From Candidatus Limnocylindrales bacterium (GTDB taxonomy: Bacteria; Desulfobacterota; Binatia; UBA1149; CAITLU01): 64,000 nt of DNA. Numbering within the stretch: position 1 is the stretch's first letter; each line of letters begins with the position of its first letter. The notes beneath the pieces were generated by a model. That model did not search any database. It was not told where the DNA came from and saw only the letters and a program-made list of their open reading frames with translations. Shown here piece after piece: positions 8,877 to 18,118 of the stretch. The stretch is from assembly GCA_035571835.1 (NCBI GenBank), contig DATNBU010000041.1, positions 75,955 to 139,954 of the forward strand. The letters run 5' to 3'. The translations under genes were made by a program, and so were the position numbers.

Positions 8877-11762
8877 ATGGATTCCCCCACTTTTCTCTCC
8901 CGTTTCAAGCGCACCGGGAAAAGGGTCAGCGGCTTTCTGGCTTTCAGTTATGGACTGACTGTGACGCTGACTCTGGGTATCGCATCAACTGCAGCCGCCG
9001 CGGTGCCGACTACCCCGACCGGCACGACGCCCGGCAGCACGACAAGCCCCGGTCCGACTACTTCGAGCACTTCGGTGCCGCTGGGCTGGAACTCGGTCAG
9101 CGGCGCGACGTACTACGACCTCGGGGTGAAAGATCTCGCTGCCGGCACGCTGGTGGTCGACACGACGACTACCGGCACTTCGTACTCGGCCAGCCTGGCA
9201 GCGGGCAAGACGTACAGATGGAACGTCGCAGCCTGTAATGCCTCGGGCTGTTCGGGCTACACGACGGTCCTGTACTTCCAGACGCCGTCGGCGGTCACTG
9301 TTCCGGCGATGCCGACGGGGACGACACCGGGCAGCACGACGAGCCCCGGCCCTACGACCTCGGGGACGACGGTCGGACTGGGCTGGAACGCGGTCTCCGG
9401 CGCGACGTACTACGACTTCGGAGTCAAGGATATCGCCGCCGGCACGCTGGTGGTCGACACGACGACTACCGGCACTTCGTACTCCGCTGCCCTGGCAGCG
9501 GGCAAGACGTACAGATGGAACGTCGCAGCCTGCAATGCCTCGGGCTGCTCAGGCTACACGACGCTGCTCTACTTCCAGACGCCGTCGGCGGCCACGGTGC
9601 CAGCGATGCCGACGGGGACGACGCCGGGCAGCACGACGAGCCCCGGCCCTACGACCTCGGGGACGACGGTCGGCCTGGGCTGGAACGCTGTGACCGGTGC
9701 GACGTACTACAGCTTCGGCGTCACCGACATCGCAGCGGGTGTACTGGTGGTCGACAAAACGACGTCCGGAACCTCGTACTCGGCCAGCCTGTCGGCGGGA
9801 AAGAACTACAGGTGGAACGTTGCCGCCTGCAACGCGTCGGGCTGCTCAGGCTACACGACGCTTCTCTACTTCCAGACCCCCTCGGCGGCCACGGTACCAG
9901 CGACGCCGACGGGCACGACGCCGGGAAGCACGACGAGTCCCGGGCCGACGACCTCGGGAGCGACGGTGGGCTTGGGCTGGAACGCCGTGACTGGTGCGAC
10001 GTACTACAGCTTCGGCGTCACCGACATCGCCGCGGGCGTGTTAGTGATCGACACGACGTCGACCGGTACCTCGTACTCGGCCAGTCTGTCGGCGGGAAAG
10101 AAGTACAGGTGGAACGTTGCCGCCTGCAATGCTTCGGGCTGCTCGGGCTACACGACGCTCCTCTACTTCCAGACGCCCTCGGCGGCTACGGCACCGGCGA
10201 TGCCGACGGGGACGACGCCAGGCAGTACGACCAGCCCCGGACCTACGACTTCGGGTACGACAGTGGGCCTGGGCTGGAACGCCGTGACCGGCGCGACGTA
10301 CTACAGCTTCGGCGTCACCGACATCGCCGCGGGCGTACTGGTGGTCGACACAACGACGACCGGAACCTCGTACTCGGCCAGCCTGTCGGCGGGAAAGAAG
10401 TACAGATGGAACGTCGCCGCCTGCAATGCCTCGGGCTGCTCGGGCTACACGACGCTCCTGTACTTCCAGACGCCGAGCGTGGTCGCCAGCCAGCCCGCGA
10501 AGCTGACTGCACCATCGCCCGGCAGCGCTTTCTCGGGGACCTCGGCAACCTTCAAGTGGTCGACGGGTACCGGTGTGACTGACTACTGGTTGTACGTGGG
10601 CAGCTCGGCAGGCGGGAATGACTTCTATAGCCAGGATCAGGGGACGAACCTCTCCGTGACCGTGAGCGGATTGCCGACGGATGGGCGCGTTCTCTACGTC
10701 ACGCTCTGGTCCTGGATCGGCGGTGCATGGCAGAACACGAACGCTACCTATACTGCCTATACCGCATCGTCACAGAGTGGGACTGAGCTGAGCCCGGGAA
10801 GCACGATCGCGAATCGTGCCATCGCTCTCGGCGAACAGCACCGCTACCGGTTCCCCATGGTCCTGGGGCGCACGTACTTTGTCGTGGCGATTCCTGGCGC
10901 ACACCCTGCGACGGACGTGGATCTGTACACGTCGAACAACAGCAACCTATCGACGACCGCGTACCAGTGCGCCCCGCGAGAAACCGGGACGACCCCTGAG
11001 GTTTGTAAGTTCGTCGCCTCCTTCACGGGGACCTACTGGTTGTTGGTGAACGGTACGACCGCGGGAAGATATATGCTCTCGGTGTTCGAGCAGTACAGCG
11101 GTCAGCCCGTGCCTACGGCAAGCGTGTTCGACAGTCCGGTTGCTCCGCCCGCGGCAACTGAAACCGATACGGATGCAGATGGATGGTACTCCGCGCAGGA
11201 CTTCGGAGAGTGCAACACGTCCACGATCCCGCCCAAGCTGCATCTCGGAGAAGACTGGAATCGTTCCGGGCCCGACCGCGGTGAGGTGGTGCGTGCCGTC
11301 GCAGACGGCGTGGTGACCTACGTGGCCCAGCCGCTTGCCTCCGATGGCACGCCCAGTGATTCGTGGAAGGGCGTCCTCGTAGTCAGGCACGCCGCGCCCA
11401 CGGCGACTCCGTTCCTGGTCCCTGCAGGTTCCAGGGCGACTTCGACCTGCACGTCCGCGAAGAACTGGTCGCAGAGTAAGGTCTCAACGGCGTGGTCCTT
11501 CTACGGCCATCTGGACAAGTGCTGGACCAATACGCCTCTGACAGGGTGCCCGTCGGCCGGAAGCCTGAGGTCCTGGTTGCGCGTTGGCGACGTCGTCCGT
11601 CGCGGACAGCCGATCGGGATCATCGGTGAGACTCCGCTCGGCAGCACCGGGTCGCACTCCCACATCGAAATGTGGACCTCACCGCTGACGCCGCCGGGTA
11701 CCGGTTACTCGAATGATCTCACGGGTAGGACGGACCCGACGGCGTTCTTCAACGCAAACTGA
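8877..11762 (+). CDS. Secreted FN3-repeat/PPC protein with M23 peptidase domain
   Basis: The 961-aa protein starts at ATG 8877, seven bases after AGGAGG. A long N-terminal signal peptide (KRVSGFLAFSYGLTVTLTL, ending AAAA) directs export. Residues about 43-537 are five fibronectin-III-like repeats of 99 residues each. Residues about 540-635 are a diverged sixth domain of the YWLYVGSSAGGND type, and about 635-738 a PPC-like beta domain (DVDLYTSNNS). The C-terminus is an M23/LytM endopeptidase fold: His789 and Asp793 (HLGEDW) and the HSHIEMW pair around 927-929 form a plausible zinc site, so peptidoglycan or protein cleavage outside the cell is possible. The gene stands alone, with a strong hairpin after it. 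The FN3 repeats probably act as a spacer or carbohydrate-binding stalk. Confidence 0.85.
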   Translation: MDSPTFLSRFKRTGKRVSGFLAFSYGLTVTLTLGIASTAAAAVPTTPTGTTPGSTTSPGPTTSSTSVPLGWNSVSGATYYDLGVKDLAAGTLVVDTTTTGTSYSASLAAGKTYRWNVAACNASGCSGYTTVLYFQTPSAVTVPAMPTGTTPGSTTSPGPTTSGTTVGLGWNAVSGATYYDFGVKDIAAGTLVVDTTTTGTSYSAALAAGKTYRWNVAACNASGCSGYTTLLYFQTPSAATVPAMPTGTTPGSTTSPGPTTSGTTVGLGWNAVTGATYYSFGVTDIAAGVLVVDKTTSGTSYSASLSAGKNYRWNVAACNASGCSGYTTLLYFQTPSAATVPATPTGTTPGSTTSPGPTTSGATVGLGWNAVTGATYYSFGVTDIAAGVLVIDTTSTGTSYSASLSAGKKYRWNVAACNASGCSGYTTLLYFQTPSAATAPAMPTGTTPGSTTSPGPTTSGTTVGLGWNAVTGATYYSFGVTDIAAGVLVVDTTTTGTSYSASLSAGKKYRWNVAACNASGCSGYTTLLYFQTPSVVASQPAKLTAPSPGSAFSGTSATFKWSTGTGVTDYWLYVGSSAGGNDFYSQDQGTNLSVTVSGLPTDGRVLYVTLWSWIGGAWQNTNATYTAYTASSQSGTELSPGSTIANRAIALGEQHRYRFPMVLGRTYFVVAIPGAHPATDVDLYTSNNSNLSTTAYQCAPRETGTTPEVCKFVASFTGTYWLLVNGTTAGRYMLSVFEQYSGQPVPTASVFDSPVAPPAATETDTDADGWYSAQDFGECNTSTIPPKLHLGEDWNRSGPDRGEVVRAVADGVVTYVAQPLASDGTPSDSWKGVLVVRHAAPTATPFLVPAGSRATSTCTSAKNWSQSKVSTAWSFYGHLDKCWTNTPLTGCPSAGSLRSWLRVGDVVRRGQPIGIIGETPLGSTGSHSHIEMWTSPLTPPGTGYSNDLTGRTDPTAFFNAN
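9003..10487 (+). repeat. Five tandem 297-bp in-frame FN3 repeats
   Basis: Units start at 9003, 9300, 9597, 9894 and 10191, exactly 297 bp (99 codons) apart, and are close to identical at protein and DNA level. Each encodes the same block from PTGTTPGSTTSPGPTT to LYFQTPSA. The precise period and high DNA identity indicate recent amplification or ongoing homogenisation. Confidence 0.95.
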
Positions 11763-11786
11763 CCGCGGCAACTAGTCGTTATGAGC

Positions 11787-11820
11787 GTCCCGCCCTGCAG
11801 GTTCTTCTGCAGGGCGGGAC
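11787..11820 (+). terminator. Perfect 14-bp hairpin after the M23 gene
   Basis: Arms 11787-11800 and 11807-11820 are perfect reverse complements (GTCCCGCCCTGCAG), with the six-base loop GTTCTT. There is no T-tract, so it may be a factor-assisted bidirectional terminator between the secreted-protein gene and the convergent minus-strand operon, or a processing or stability hairpin. Confidence 0.6.
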
Positions 11821-11903
11821 TGGAGCGGGCAGGGCATGCGACGAAGTCGCGCGGCTCGGTATCGCAGCATCGACGTGGTGCGATACGCGGGAACAGAAAA
11901 TCG

Positions 11904-12281
11904 TCACGGCAACTCCGTCGCGGCGGCTGGGTGCCCGCCCGGACACCACTCGACCACTCCATCCTTGATCCAGAAATGGCATCCGCACGCATTTGTCTGA
12001 TGCACGCTCGGCGATACGGTTGGCCGCGTCCAGAAGTCGGTCAGGACCGCCCAGCGAGGCCGTCGCTGAGGATTCAGCGACAGCGAGATCGCCGAGCCGC
12101 AACCGCCAGGACACAATAGGCACGCCCATTTCCGTACCTCGCCGTCGATTACGATCACCATCTCGTCTGACTTCAGCGCGCCGGGACCGGGATGTTCTCG
12201 GTGCATGACGGCGACAAGGTCGAAGTCGAGCCAGCCGATTCTCCGCAGCAGTTTGGCAATGCGTTTCCTGAGCAGCGTCAC
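11904..12281 (-). CDS. DUF6527-like Cys-rich protein of ubiquitin-like operon
   Basis: About 125 aa. The conserved pattern is VIDGEVRKWACLLCPGGCG near residue 40, followed by LSLN, RPRW and a C-terminal CGCHFWIKDGVVEWC. This matches what I recall of the DUF6527 family, whose members sit beside bacterial E1/E2/JAB genes. The Cys pairs suggest a zinc-binding treble-clef-like fold, possibly a ligase-like or adaptor role, but that is inference. The GTG at 12281 is chosen because it overlaps the stop of the E1 gene (GTGA), giving translational coupling; an ATG at 12323 would overlap the E1 gene by 46 bases. It is the last gene of the cassette. Confidence 0.7.
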   Translation of the reverse strand: MTLLRKRIAKLLRRIGWLDFDLVAVMHREHPGPGALKSDEMVIVIDGEVRKWACLLCPGGCGSAISLSLNPQRRPRWAVLTDFWTRPTVSPSVHQTNACGCHFWIKDGVVEWCPGGHPAAATELP

Positions 12282-13675
12282 CCCATTATCCCAAGGAATG
12301 GGTCGGTGTCTGCACGGCCCCATGCGGATGTGCCCACGCAGACCGGGCAGCCGTCGTTGCGCTTCGGGGCAAGACTCCGGTCATCACCGGCATGGAAGCG
12401 CCGTATGTGGTTCGGGATCATCCCATCCGGACCACGGTAGCCGGTGATCGCGTCGACCATCTCGTTCACCGCGACGCAGGCCATCTCGGTGGTGAACGTC
12501 ACCACCGCTGGAGCCGGGTCGCCTGCACCGATGACGTAAGCCTCTGCCTTGCGCTTGCTGAATTCTTCCGGGTCCGCACGTTCGAGCGCCTCTTCGGCCG
12601 CGCGCCGTGGGTTGATGACGCCGCTGCAGAGAAGGCAAGGCCGTCCCGGCGAGAGCGTTGTTACCCTGCCGTTGATATCGTGGCCGTCTCTGGCAGCGGC
12701 CATCCTCAGGCCGACGTCGATGACAGGGATACCGTAGTAGTAGGCGAGGCGGTTCAGCATCGCGCGTCCGGAATGGTCATCTGTGCAGCCGAAAACGAAG
12801 TCGCACGACTTGATCGCGTCCCGCATCTCGCGGGAATTCGCCCATGCTTTCCTCGTTACGACCTGGGTGCCGAGGCCGGCGGCTGCGATTTCGCGTTCGG
12901 CGAGCGAGACCTTCGCCAGTAGCTCATCGACATCGCTCCGACGGGACCCATGCACTCGGTTTAGATTGCTGGTCTCGACCACGTCATCATCGAGTAGCAG
13001 TAGGTACCCGACGCCAAGGCGCGCCAGGAGCATCGCCACGGCACTGCCCGTGCCGCCAAGCCCAACGATCGCGATCCGCAGGCCGCGTAAGGTCGGGTTG
13101 AACGACAGGCCGAACAGCCTTGCCTGGCGGTCCAGGTGTTCGGTGTTGGCGGCGACGGCCGCATCCATCGTCCACCTAGTGAACCGGCCACCGACGCGCT
13201 GTACGTTCACCGCGTCGACGGGGGGCGCGTCGCCGCGCCAGAGTCGCGCTCGGATTGAGCCATCGCCGCCGAGCACGATGCTGACGAGACCGAGGACACC
13301 CTTCACCGCTGCGGTGCGCGCGAGCTTGGTTTCGTTCGCGGTGTCCTGCTCCGAGAAGAAGGCCGTGCTGCCGGGATGGGTGTGGACAATGGCCGGTACC
13401 AAGCCAGCAGTGAGGGCGTCGCAGAGCAGCCTCATGTAACCGGCGGTGCTCCATGTGACGTGCTCTGCAGACGTGCTTACGAATGCCGTCGACTCGATGT
13501 CCCGGAACTGGTGCGATACCAGCCGTGTTCGCGCTCGGCCTGTCCAAGGATCGGAGGCGATGTCCGACACTCCGAGTAGCATGTAGGCCGCTGTCTCAGC
13601 GGAACCGCTGGCGAGCATCTGTCGGAGGCGCGAGTTGTGTGGCTCGAGCACCGTGAGATCGAGAACGGGGGCCAT
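12278..13675 (-). CDS. JAB peptidase fused to E1-like (ThiF) ubiquitin activator
   Basis: The 465-aa protein joins two enzymes. Residues about 1-160 form a JAB/MPN metallopeptidase with HTHPG at about 98 and Asp at about 111 (FSEQD), the zinc ligands of deubiquitinase-like enzymes. Residues about 190-440 are a ThiF/E1 adenylation domain with GLGGTG (about 205), the DDDVVETSNLNR segment (about 229-240), and Cys pairs CLLC (about 347) and CPVC (about 441) that likely bind zinc. The family adenylates and passes on a ubiquitin-like tail, while JAB trims or removes it. The start at 13675 overlaps the upstream stop (TGATG). Having both halves in one chain means modification and removal are made in equal amounts. 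Confidence 0.88.
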   Translation of the reverse strand: MAPVLDLTVLEPHNSRLRQMLASGSAETAAYMLLGVSDIASDPWTGRARTRLVSHQFRDIESTAFVSTSAEHVTWSTAGYMRLLCDALTAGLVPAIVHTHPGSTAFFSEQDTANETKLARTAAVKGVLGLVSIVLGGDGSIRARLWRGDAPPVDAVNVQRVGGRFTRWTMDAAVAANTEHLDRQARLFGLSFNPTLRGLRIAIVGLGGTGSAVAMLLARLGVGYLLLLDDDVVETSNLNRVHGSRRSDVDELLAKVSLAEREIAAAGLGTQVVTRKAWANSREMRDAIKSCDFVFGCTDDHSGRAMLNRLAYYYGIPVIDVGLRMAAARDGHDINGRVTTLSPGRPCLLCSGVINPRRAAEEALERADPEEFSKRKAEAYVIGAGDPAPAVVTFTTEMACVAVNEMVDAITGYRGPDGMIPNHIRRFHAGDDRSLAPKRNDGCPVCVGTSAWGRADTDPFLGIMG

Positions 13676-14598
13676 CAGCGTGCCCTCTCGATGGCGTAGC
13701 GGGCGCGCGCGATCATGGTGTGGAGCCCGTCGATACCGGGACGCCACTCTCCGCAGTGGCGCGACCACCTCTGCCACGACTGCCCGCTGAATTGGTGCGC
13801 ATGGTCAGCGCGTTCCGGGTAGCGCCCCGTCTCCGCGAGACGAACCCATGGGTCCATGAAGAACATGTCGGGGCACGCGTCGGGATAGCCGCCTGGGAGA
13901 ATGATTAGCAGGTCGACGTGGTCGCGGTCGTACTTGTGCGGCGGCAGCTGGAAGCCCTCGATGACGACGCCTACCTGGCCGCCGTGGCCGACCAGCCGGT
14001 GGGCGATTCCGTGCTGCTCGAGGTAGTTGCGGTCCGCCTCCGGAAGGGCCGTCAGCCCCTCCGTCGTCTCCTTGATGACAGTGATGAAACGCTCGATGCC
14101 GGGCTTCGATAGATCGACCGGGTCGGTGTCGCCGATTTCGACATCCTGCCCACCGCGTACCTCAAGGTAGATCGCGTACTTCGGACCGACGGCGGCGAGA
14201 CGGCGCAGGATGGCGCCGGTGATCAGCGCCTTGCCCCACTCCTGCTGCTTGTTGTCGATGGTGAACTTGAAGAGTCGATCGGTGCGAAAGTAGATGAACC
14301 TTTCCGTTCCGTGGCCGCGGAGATCGAACGGCTCGTCGAGCCGCAGGTCTTCAAACTCGCCGTTCGGTAGCACGGCGCAGACGCTGAATTCATCGACGGG
14401 ACGGGCCCCCGCGGCGTCGAGCACCTGACGGCCCAGGGGCACCGGGTCCGTCACTTCGACAACGCGGTAGTTCAGAGTTTCGTCCGCGACCTTGATCAGG
14501 TAGGCGCGGGCGGGATGCAGTGGACGGTCTTCGCGGATAGCCGTCTCGAGGTCATCGACGTCGGGACGGCTGGTGGGAGCGGGGGAAGATACACTCAT
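13675..14598 (-). CDS. Double ubiquitin-like protein fused to E2-like domain
   Basis: The 307-aa protein has two tandem Ubl-like domains of the Multi_ubiq type (about 30-103 and 107-174). Each closes with a similar block, TERFIYF or IERFITVI. They are followed by a prokaryotic E2 domain (about 185-305) with the family-E-like motif WQRWSRHCGEWRPGID. Cys242 (YPDACPD) and Cys282 (RHCGEW) are candidate thiol sites; which is catalytic cannot be said. No terminal diglycine is visible on either Ubl because both are internal, so the modifier may be used as a fusion or cut out by the JAB enzyme. It is the first gene of the three-gene conjugation cassette, 102 bases after the helicase gene. Confidence 0.82.
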   Translation of the reverse strand: MSVSSPAPTSRPDVDDLETAIREDRPLHPARAYLIKVADETLNYRVVEVTDPVPLGRQVLDAAGARPVDEFSVCAVLPNGEFEDLRLDEPFDLRGHGTERFIYFRTDRLFKFTIDNKQQEWGKALITGAILRRLAAVGPKYAIYLEVRGGQDVEIGDTDPVDLSKPGIERFITVIKETTEGLTALPEADRNYLEQHGIAHRLVGHGGQVGVVIEGFQLPPHKYDRDHVDLLIILPGGYPDACPDMFFMDPWVRLAETGRYPERADHAHQFSGQSWQRWSRHCGEWRPGIDGLHTMIARARYAIERAR

Positions 14599-14700
14599 AT
14601 GATTGAACCTCTGTTTGAATTTCTGTCTAGCGATGGTCCGGTATGGGCCGTCTACGACAGGTCAATCAGAGCCGGACAACCCGACCGGTAACTCGACTCG

Positions 14701-17700
14701 CTAGATTGTGAATCTTTTTTCGATGGACCCGTCGGGCACGGGGCCGCAGATGAAGAACGCTGGGCACCGGGGACAAGTCCGAGGAGACTCGTCCCGCGGA
14801 AAGCGCCCAGCACGGATCTCGTCCAAGGCCTTCTCTGCTGTGGACTTCCGATCGGCGAGGGTTTTCGGCTTCATGCCGACCATTCTGACAGTGGCGTCGC
14901 CCAGATGAACGAATTCCACCACGCAACCGGGAATGGTCTCGTGCGCCGCCAGCGCGAAGACGGCGGCGGACACAGTTTCCAGTTCCTTCGAGGAAGCGTG
15001 TCCCGTCCGGATCATCCGAAAACGAGTGTGGCCGTCCTTTCCGGTCAGCACGTCGTCGGGTCGGACAACAATCTCGCCGCCGGACACACCCAGCCGCAAC
15101 TCGGTCGACAGCGACTTCGCGTACCCGTCGCGGGATTCGATGAAAAAACCGACGAGCTGTCTCGCGATGACCATGAAGTCGTCGGAGTAGCCGTGATCCC
15201 CTAATCGTTGCTGGTCCCATGCTTCGGCGAGGCGAGACTCGACTTCCGAAGGCGACGGCGCCGCCGACGGCTCACCGGTGAGCCAGTCGACGATGGATCT
15301 CACCGCATCATGCATCTGCATAAACGGCGTTTCGTTTCGTCTCCCGCCGAGTTCGAGCACGTGGGTGTAGAAGAAACGTCGAGGGCACCGCTCGAAGAGT
15401 CCCAGCTTGCGCTCCGTGAGCAGGACACCTTCGGGAAACTCCACCGGAATGGGCACGTCGTCGGCGGCGCGGGGCAACGTGAGCTTCGGTGTCACCGGTG
15501 TGCTGTCGATCCTGCCGCCGAGCCGATCGATGAAAGGCGACCGCCCGCGTGCGTGTCCGTTGGATTTTTTCGTTGGCGAATAGAGGATCAGGCGGTCTCT
15601 GGCGCGCGAGAGCGCGACGAAGAACAGGCATTCCTGCTCTTCGACATGTCCGGCCTTAAGTACCTCGATCCCCGTGCCGGACACGCCTTCCACCATCCCG
15701 TCCGGCGGTGCGCATCCCTTCACATGATTGGGCGATCTGGGGAGCGTGTCCGAGTTCATGCCCGGGATGTGGACCGCAAGGAACTCGAGCCCCTTGCTGC
15801 CGTGGATCGTCATGAGTCTGACCGCATCGATACTCTGCGCCGCGGCAGGTAGCTGGCGCAGGTCCCGCTCGTCCGACAGAAGCACGAGCCGGCGTATGCG
15901 GTCCAGCAGTCGCGTGATCGGCAGACCGGCTGCGAGCGGCTGCGCCCTTACAAAGTTCATGAACTGCCAGATTGCGACGCCGCGCGCCCGGAGGGCGACT
16001 TCCCCCGATTGTGCTATTCCCGCCCCGATGCGGGTTCGGTCGAGCAAAAGCTTCGCGAGCACCATCCAAGGGTTGGATGTTGCGTCGAACCCGTTGAGGG
16101 CCTGCTGCAGCGTGCCGAGCACTGCGACGGCGGTGGACGAAAGCCCCGCGATGCCGTCGATCGCATCGAGCCATTGAAGCGGTCGCTCCTCGCTGTCCTT
16201 TAGGTGGGCGATCACGGTCGAGACGTCGGAAAGTTGCAGGGGAAATTCCGGCATAGTCCCGACGCGAACCAATCCCATCGCTCGGCGATCGGCGAGCATG
16301 GACAGCAGCGAAAGGAGTTCCTGAACTTCGTCTCGCTCGAAGAGGCTACCCAGGTATAGGACCGGGATGCCCATACTTTCGAGTCCGGCGGCCATCCGTC
16401 CGAGCCGCTCATTGCCGGTGCAGAGCAGAGCCTGATCGCGGTACGACATTCCTGCCGCGCGATGCTCTTGAATGGCCTCGGCGATCGCCGCGATCTCAGC
16501 AGATGCCATCTCAACCGCGCGGTACTCCGGCTTGACGCCGGAGGCGCCTCGGTCGGCCTTCAGCCTGACGTCGTCACCAGCGGCCGCCTTCATGTCGCGG
16601 CCGGCGAACTCGACGAAGGCATCGACGATCTCTTCGCTGGAGCGGTAGTTGATACTGAGGCGGTCACGCTTGCCGCCAGGAAAGTCTTCTCTGCCGAACT
16701 GCGCCACATTGACCGATGACGCGCCACGAAAACGGTAGATCGACTGCTTAGCGTCGCCAACGACCCACAGATTTTCCCCGGACCCGGCGATGGCCTTGAG
16801 CAGGCGAACGCTCGCACGGTTCACGTCCTGGAATTCGTCGATGAGGACGTGCTGATGGCGGGCGCGCAAAAGGTTCAGGACCTCTTCATCACGCTCGATG
16901 AGCCGCACCGGCATCGACACCAGATCCCCGAAGTCCAAGCATCTCCGCTCCTCCTTGAGCGATTCGTAGTATGCATAGACCTTGGCCACCTCTTGGCATT
17001 TTTCAGCCGCCTCCTGCTGTTCGGGTGTTCTTGCGGCGCGGAACATGTCGTCCGATAACTCGGCATATCGCCGGGCGCAGACGACTTCGTCCTTGGCGCG
17101 CGAGATAGCGGCGAGAATGTCACTGATCTCGAAAGAGGGATCCCACAGATTTTGGTAATGGGTGAGCGCAAGCCGCGGAAAGCCGTCCGCCAGCAGATCG
17201 ATCGCCTCCGTGCGGTCCATCAGTCGTGGGTTTGGTGGCAGGTTAAGCCGCTCGTGAAAGCGACGGATGATATCGAGGCCGAACGAATGGAAGGTGCCGA
17301 TCCACATCGCGGCCGCTGCCTGCGGCCGCTTAGCCGCGATCCTGTCCGAGAGCTCGCCAGCCGCTTTGTTTGAGAAGGTCAGTACGAGGATGTTTTCGGC
17401 CGGCACCTTCTTCTCTTCGAGAAGCCACTCTACTCGGCCGACAAGAGTCTGCGTTTTTCCAGTGCCCGGTCCGGCTTCCAACAGGTACGGCGAGCCCCAA
17501 TGCTCGGCAGCGCACTTCTGTTCACTGTTGAGATCCTGCTCCTCGCGACCATGCAGGTCGAGCGTCACCGGCGGCAACAGGAGCGCGTCGAGCAACTGAA
17601 GAGCTACCACATCGAACGGCGCGCCGAGGCGGGCGGCGATGTCCGACGCCGTCATTCCTTCATCCACGTGCAGCCGCCGCGCGACGGAACGTGGCAGAAG

Positions 17701-18117
17701 GAATTCACGGGCGAAGAGATCCATCTGGACTTCGCGCCGCTCGCGGCGGCTGTAGTCGATGACGCGATCGACGCCTATGGGTGCGGCCTCCGCTGGTCGA
17801 GTAGGATCAGGCACTAACGAGACGTTCGCTTCGCTTGCACCGCCAAATTCTACGTGTCCAAGCTCGTGGGCGACGAGGAACGCATTCGTGAAGTCGTCAC
17901 CCGCGTCTTCGTGAAGAATCGCCAAAGCGCCGGGATCGTACAATGCGCGGGCTCCTCGCAGTCGGACGTCGCCCTTAGGCAGCTTCTCGACAGCGACATT
18001 CCGGCGGAATCCCTCAGTGCACGCGAACTCGTAGAGACGCCAAGGATCCAGGCCGCGGGCGATCGCTTGCGAGTGCAGACTTTCGGCTGTTTGACGCGTG
18101 ACCTCGACGGTGTCCAT
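14701..18117 (-). CDS. ImmA/IrrE peptidase fused to UvrD/AddA-like helicase
   Basis: This 1138-aa protein carries an N-terminal ImmA/IrrE zinc-peptidase domain with HELGH at about 84-88 and the downstream AREFLLP signature (about 136). A superfamily 1 helicase follows: Walker A GPGTGKT at about 216, DEFQDVN motif II, GDAKQSIYRFRG motif III, TIHGSKGLEF motif V and VALSRARDRL motif VI. The C-terminus looks like a RecB/AddB nuclease with a four-Cys arrangement (FERCPRRFFY, then CPRCPAFFICGP), as in iron-sulfur nucleases. The usual DYKTG active-site stretch reads MIRTG here, so nuclease activity is doubtful. The start at 18117 lies one base after the XRE-like gene's stop. A peptidase-helicase fusion suggests a DNA-damage or invasion sensor. 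Confidence 0.85.
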   Translation of the reverse strand: MDTVEVTRQTAESLHSQAIARGLDPWRLYEFACTEGFRRNVAVEKLPKGDVRLRGARALYDPGALAILHEDAGDDFTNAFLVAHELGHVEFGGASEANVSLVPDPTRPAEAAPIGVDRVIDYSRRERREVQMDLFAREFLLPRSVARRLHVDEGMTASDIAARLGAPFDVVALQLLDALLLPPVTLDLHGREEQDLNSEQKCAAEHWGSPYLLEAGPGTGKTQTLVGRVEWLLEEKKVPAENILVLTFSNKAAGELSDRIAAKRPQAAAAMWIGTFHSFGLDIIRRFHERLNLPPNPRLMDRTEAIDLLADGFPRLALTHYQNLWDPSFEISDILAAISRAKDEVVCARRYAELSDDMFRAARTPEQQEAAEKCQEVAKVYAYYESLKEERRCLDFGDLVSMPVRLIERDEEVLNLLRARHQHVLIDEFQDVNRASVRLLKAIAGSGENLWVVGDAKQSIYRFRGASSVNVAQFGREDFPGGKRDRLSINYRSSEEIVDAFVEFAGRDMKAAAGDDVRLKADRGASGVKPEYRAVEMASAEIAAIAEAIQEHRAAGMSYRDQALLCTGNERLGRMAAGLESMGIPVLYLGSLFERDEVQELLSLLSMLADRRAMGLVRVGTMPEFPLQLSDVSTVIAHLKDSEERPLQWLDAIDGIAGLSSTAVAVLGTLQQALNGFDATSNPWMVLAKLLLDRTRIGAGIAQSGEVALRARGVAIWQFMNFVRAQPLAAGLPITRLLDRIRRLVLLSDERDLRQLPAAAQSIDAVRLMTIHGSKGLEFLAVHIPGMNSDTLPRSPNHVKGCAPPDGMVEGVSGTGIEVLKAGHVEEQECLFFVALSRARDRLILYSPTKKSNGHARGRSPFIDRLGGRIDSTPVTPKLTLPRAADDVPIPVEFPEGVLLTERKLGLFERCPRRFFYTHVLELGGRRNETPFMQMHDAVRSIVDWLTGEPSAAPSPSEVESRLAEAWDQQRLGDHGYSDDFMVIARQLVGFFIESRDGYAKSLSTELRLGVSGGEIVVRPDDVLTGKDGHTRFRMIRTGHASSKELETVSAAVFALAAHETIPGCVVEFVHLGDATVRMVGMKPKTLADRKSTAEKALDEIRAGRFPRDESPRTCPRCPAFFICGPVPDGSIEKRFTI

Positions 18118-18118
18118 G

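Noticed and set aside
8330-8914. Minus-strand frame of about 194 codons upstream of the secreted protein
   Set aside because: Arg-rich, no recognisable fold, crosses the strong ribosome binding site and start of the opposite gene; a GC-driven shadow.
9003-10487. CRISPR-like array of regular repeats
   Set aside because: The repeats are 297 bp, in frame and encode FN3 domains; there are no unique spacers.
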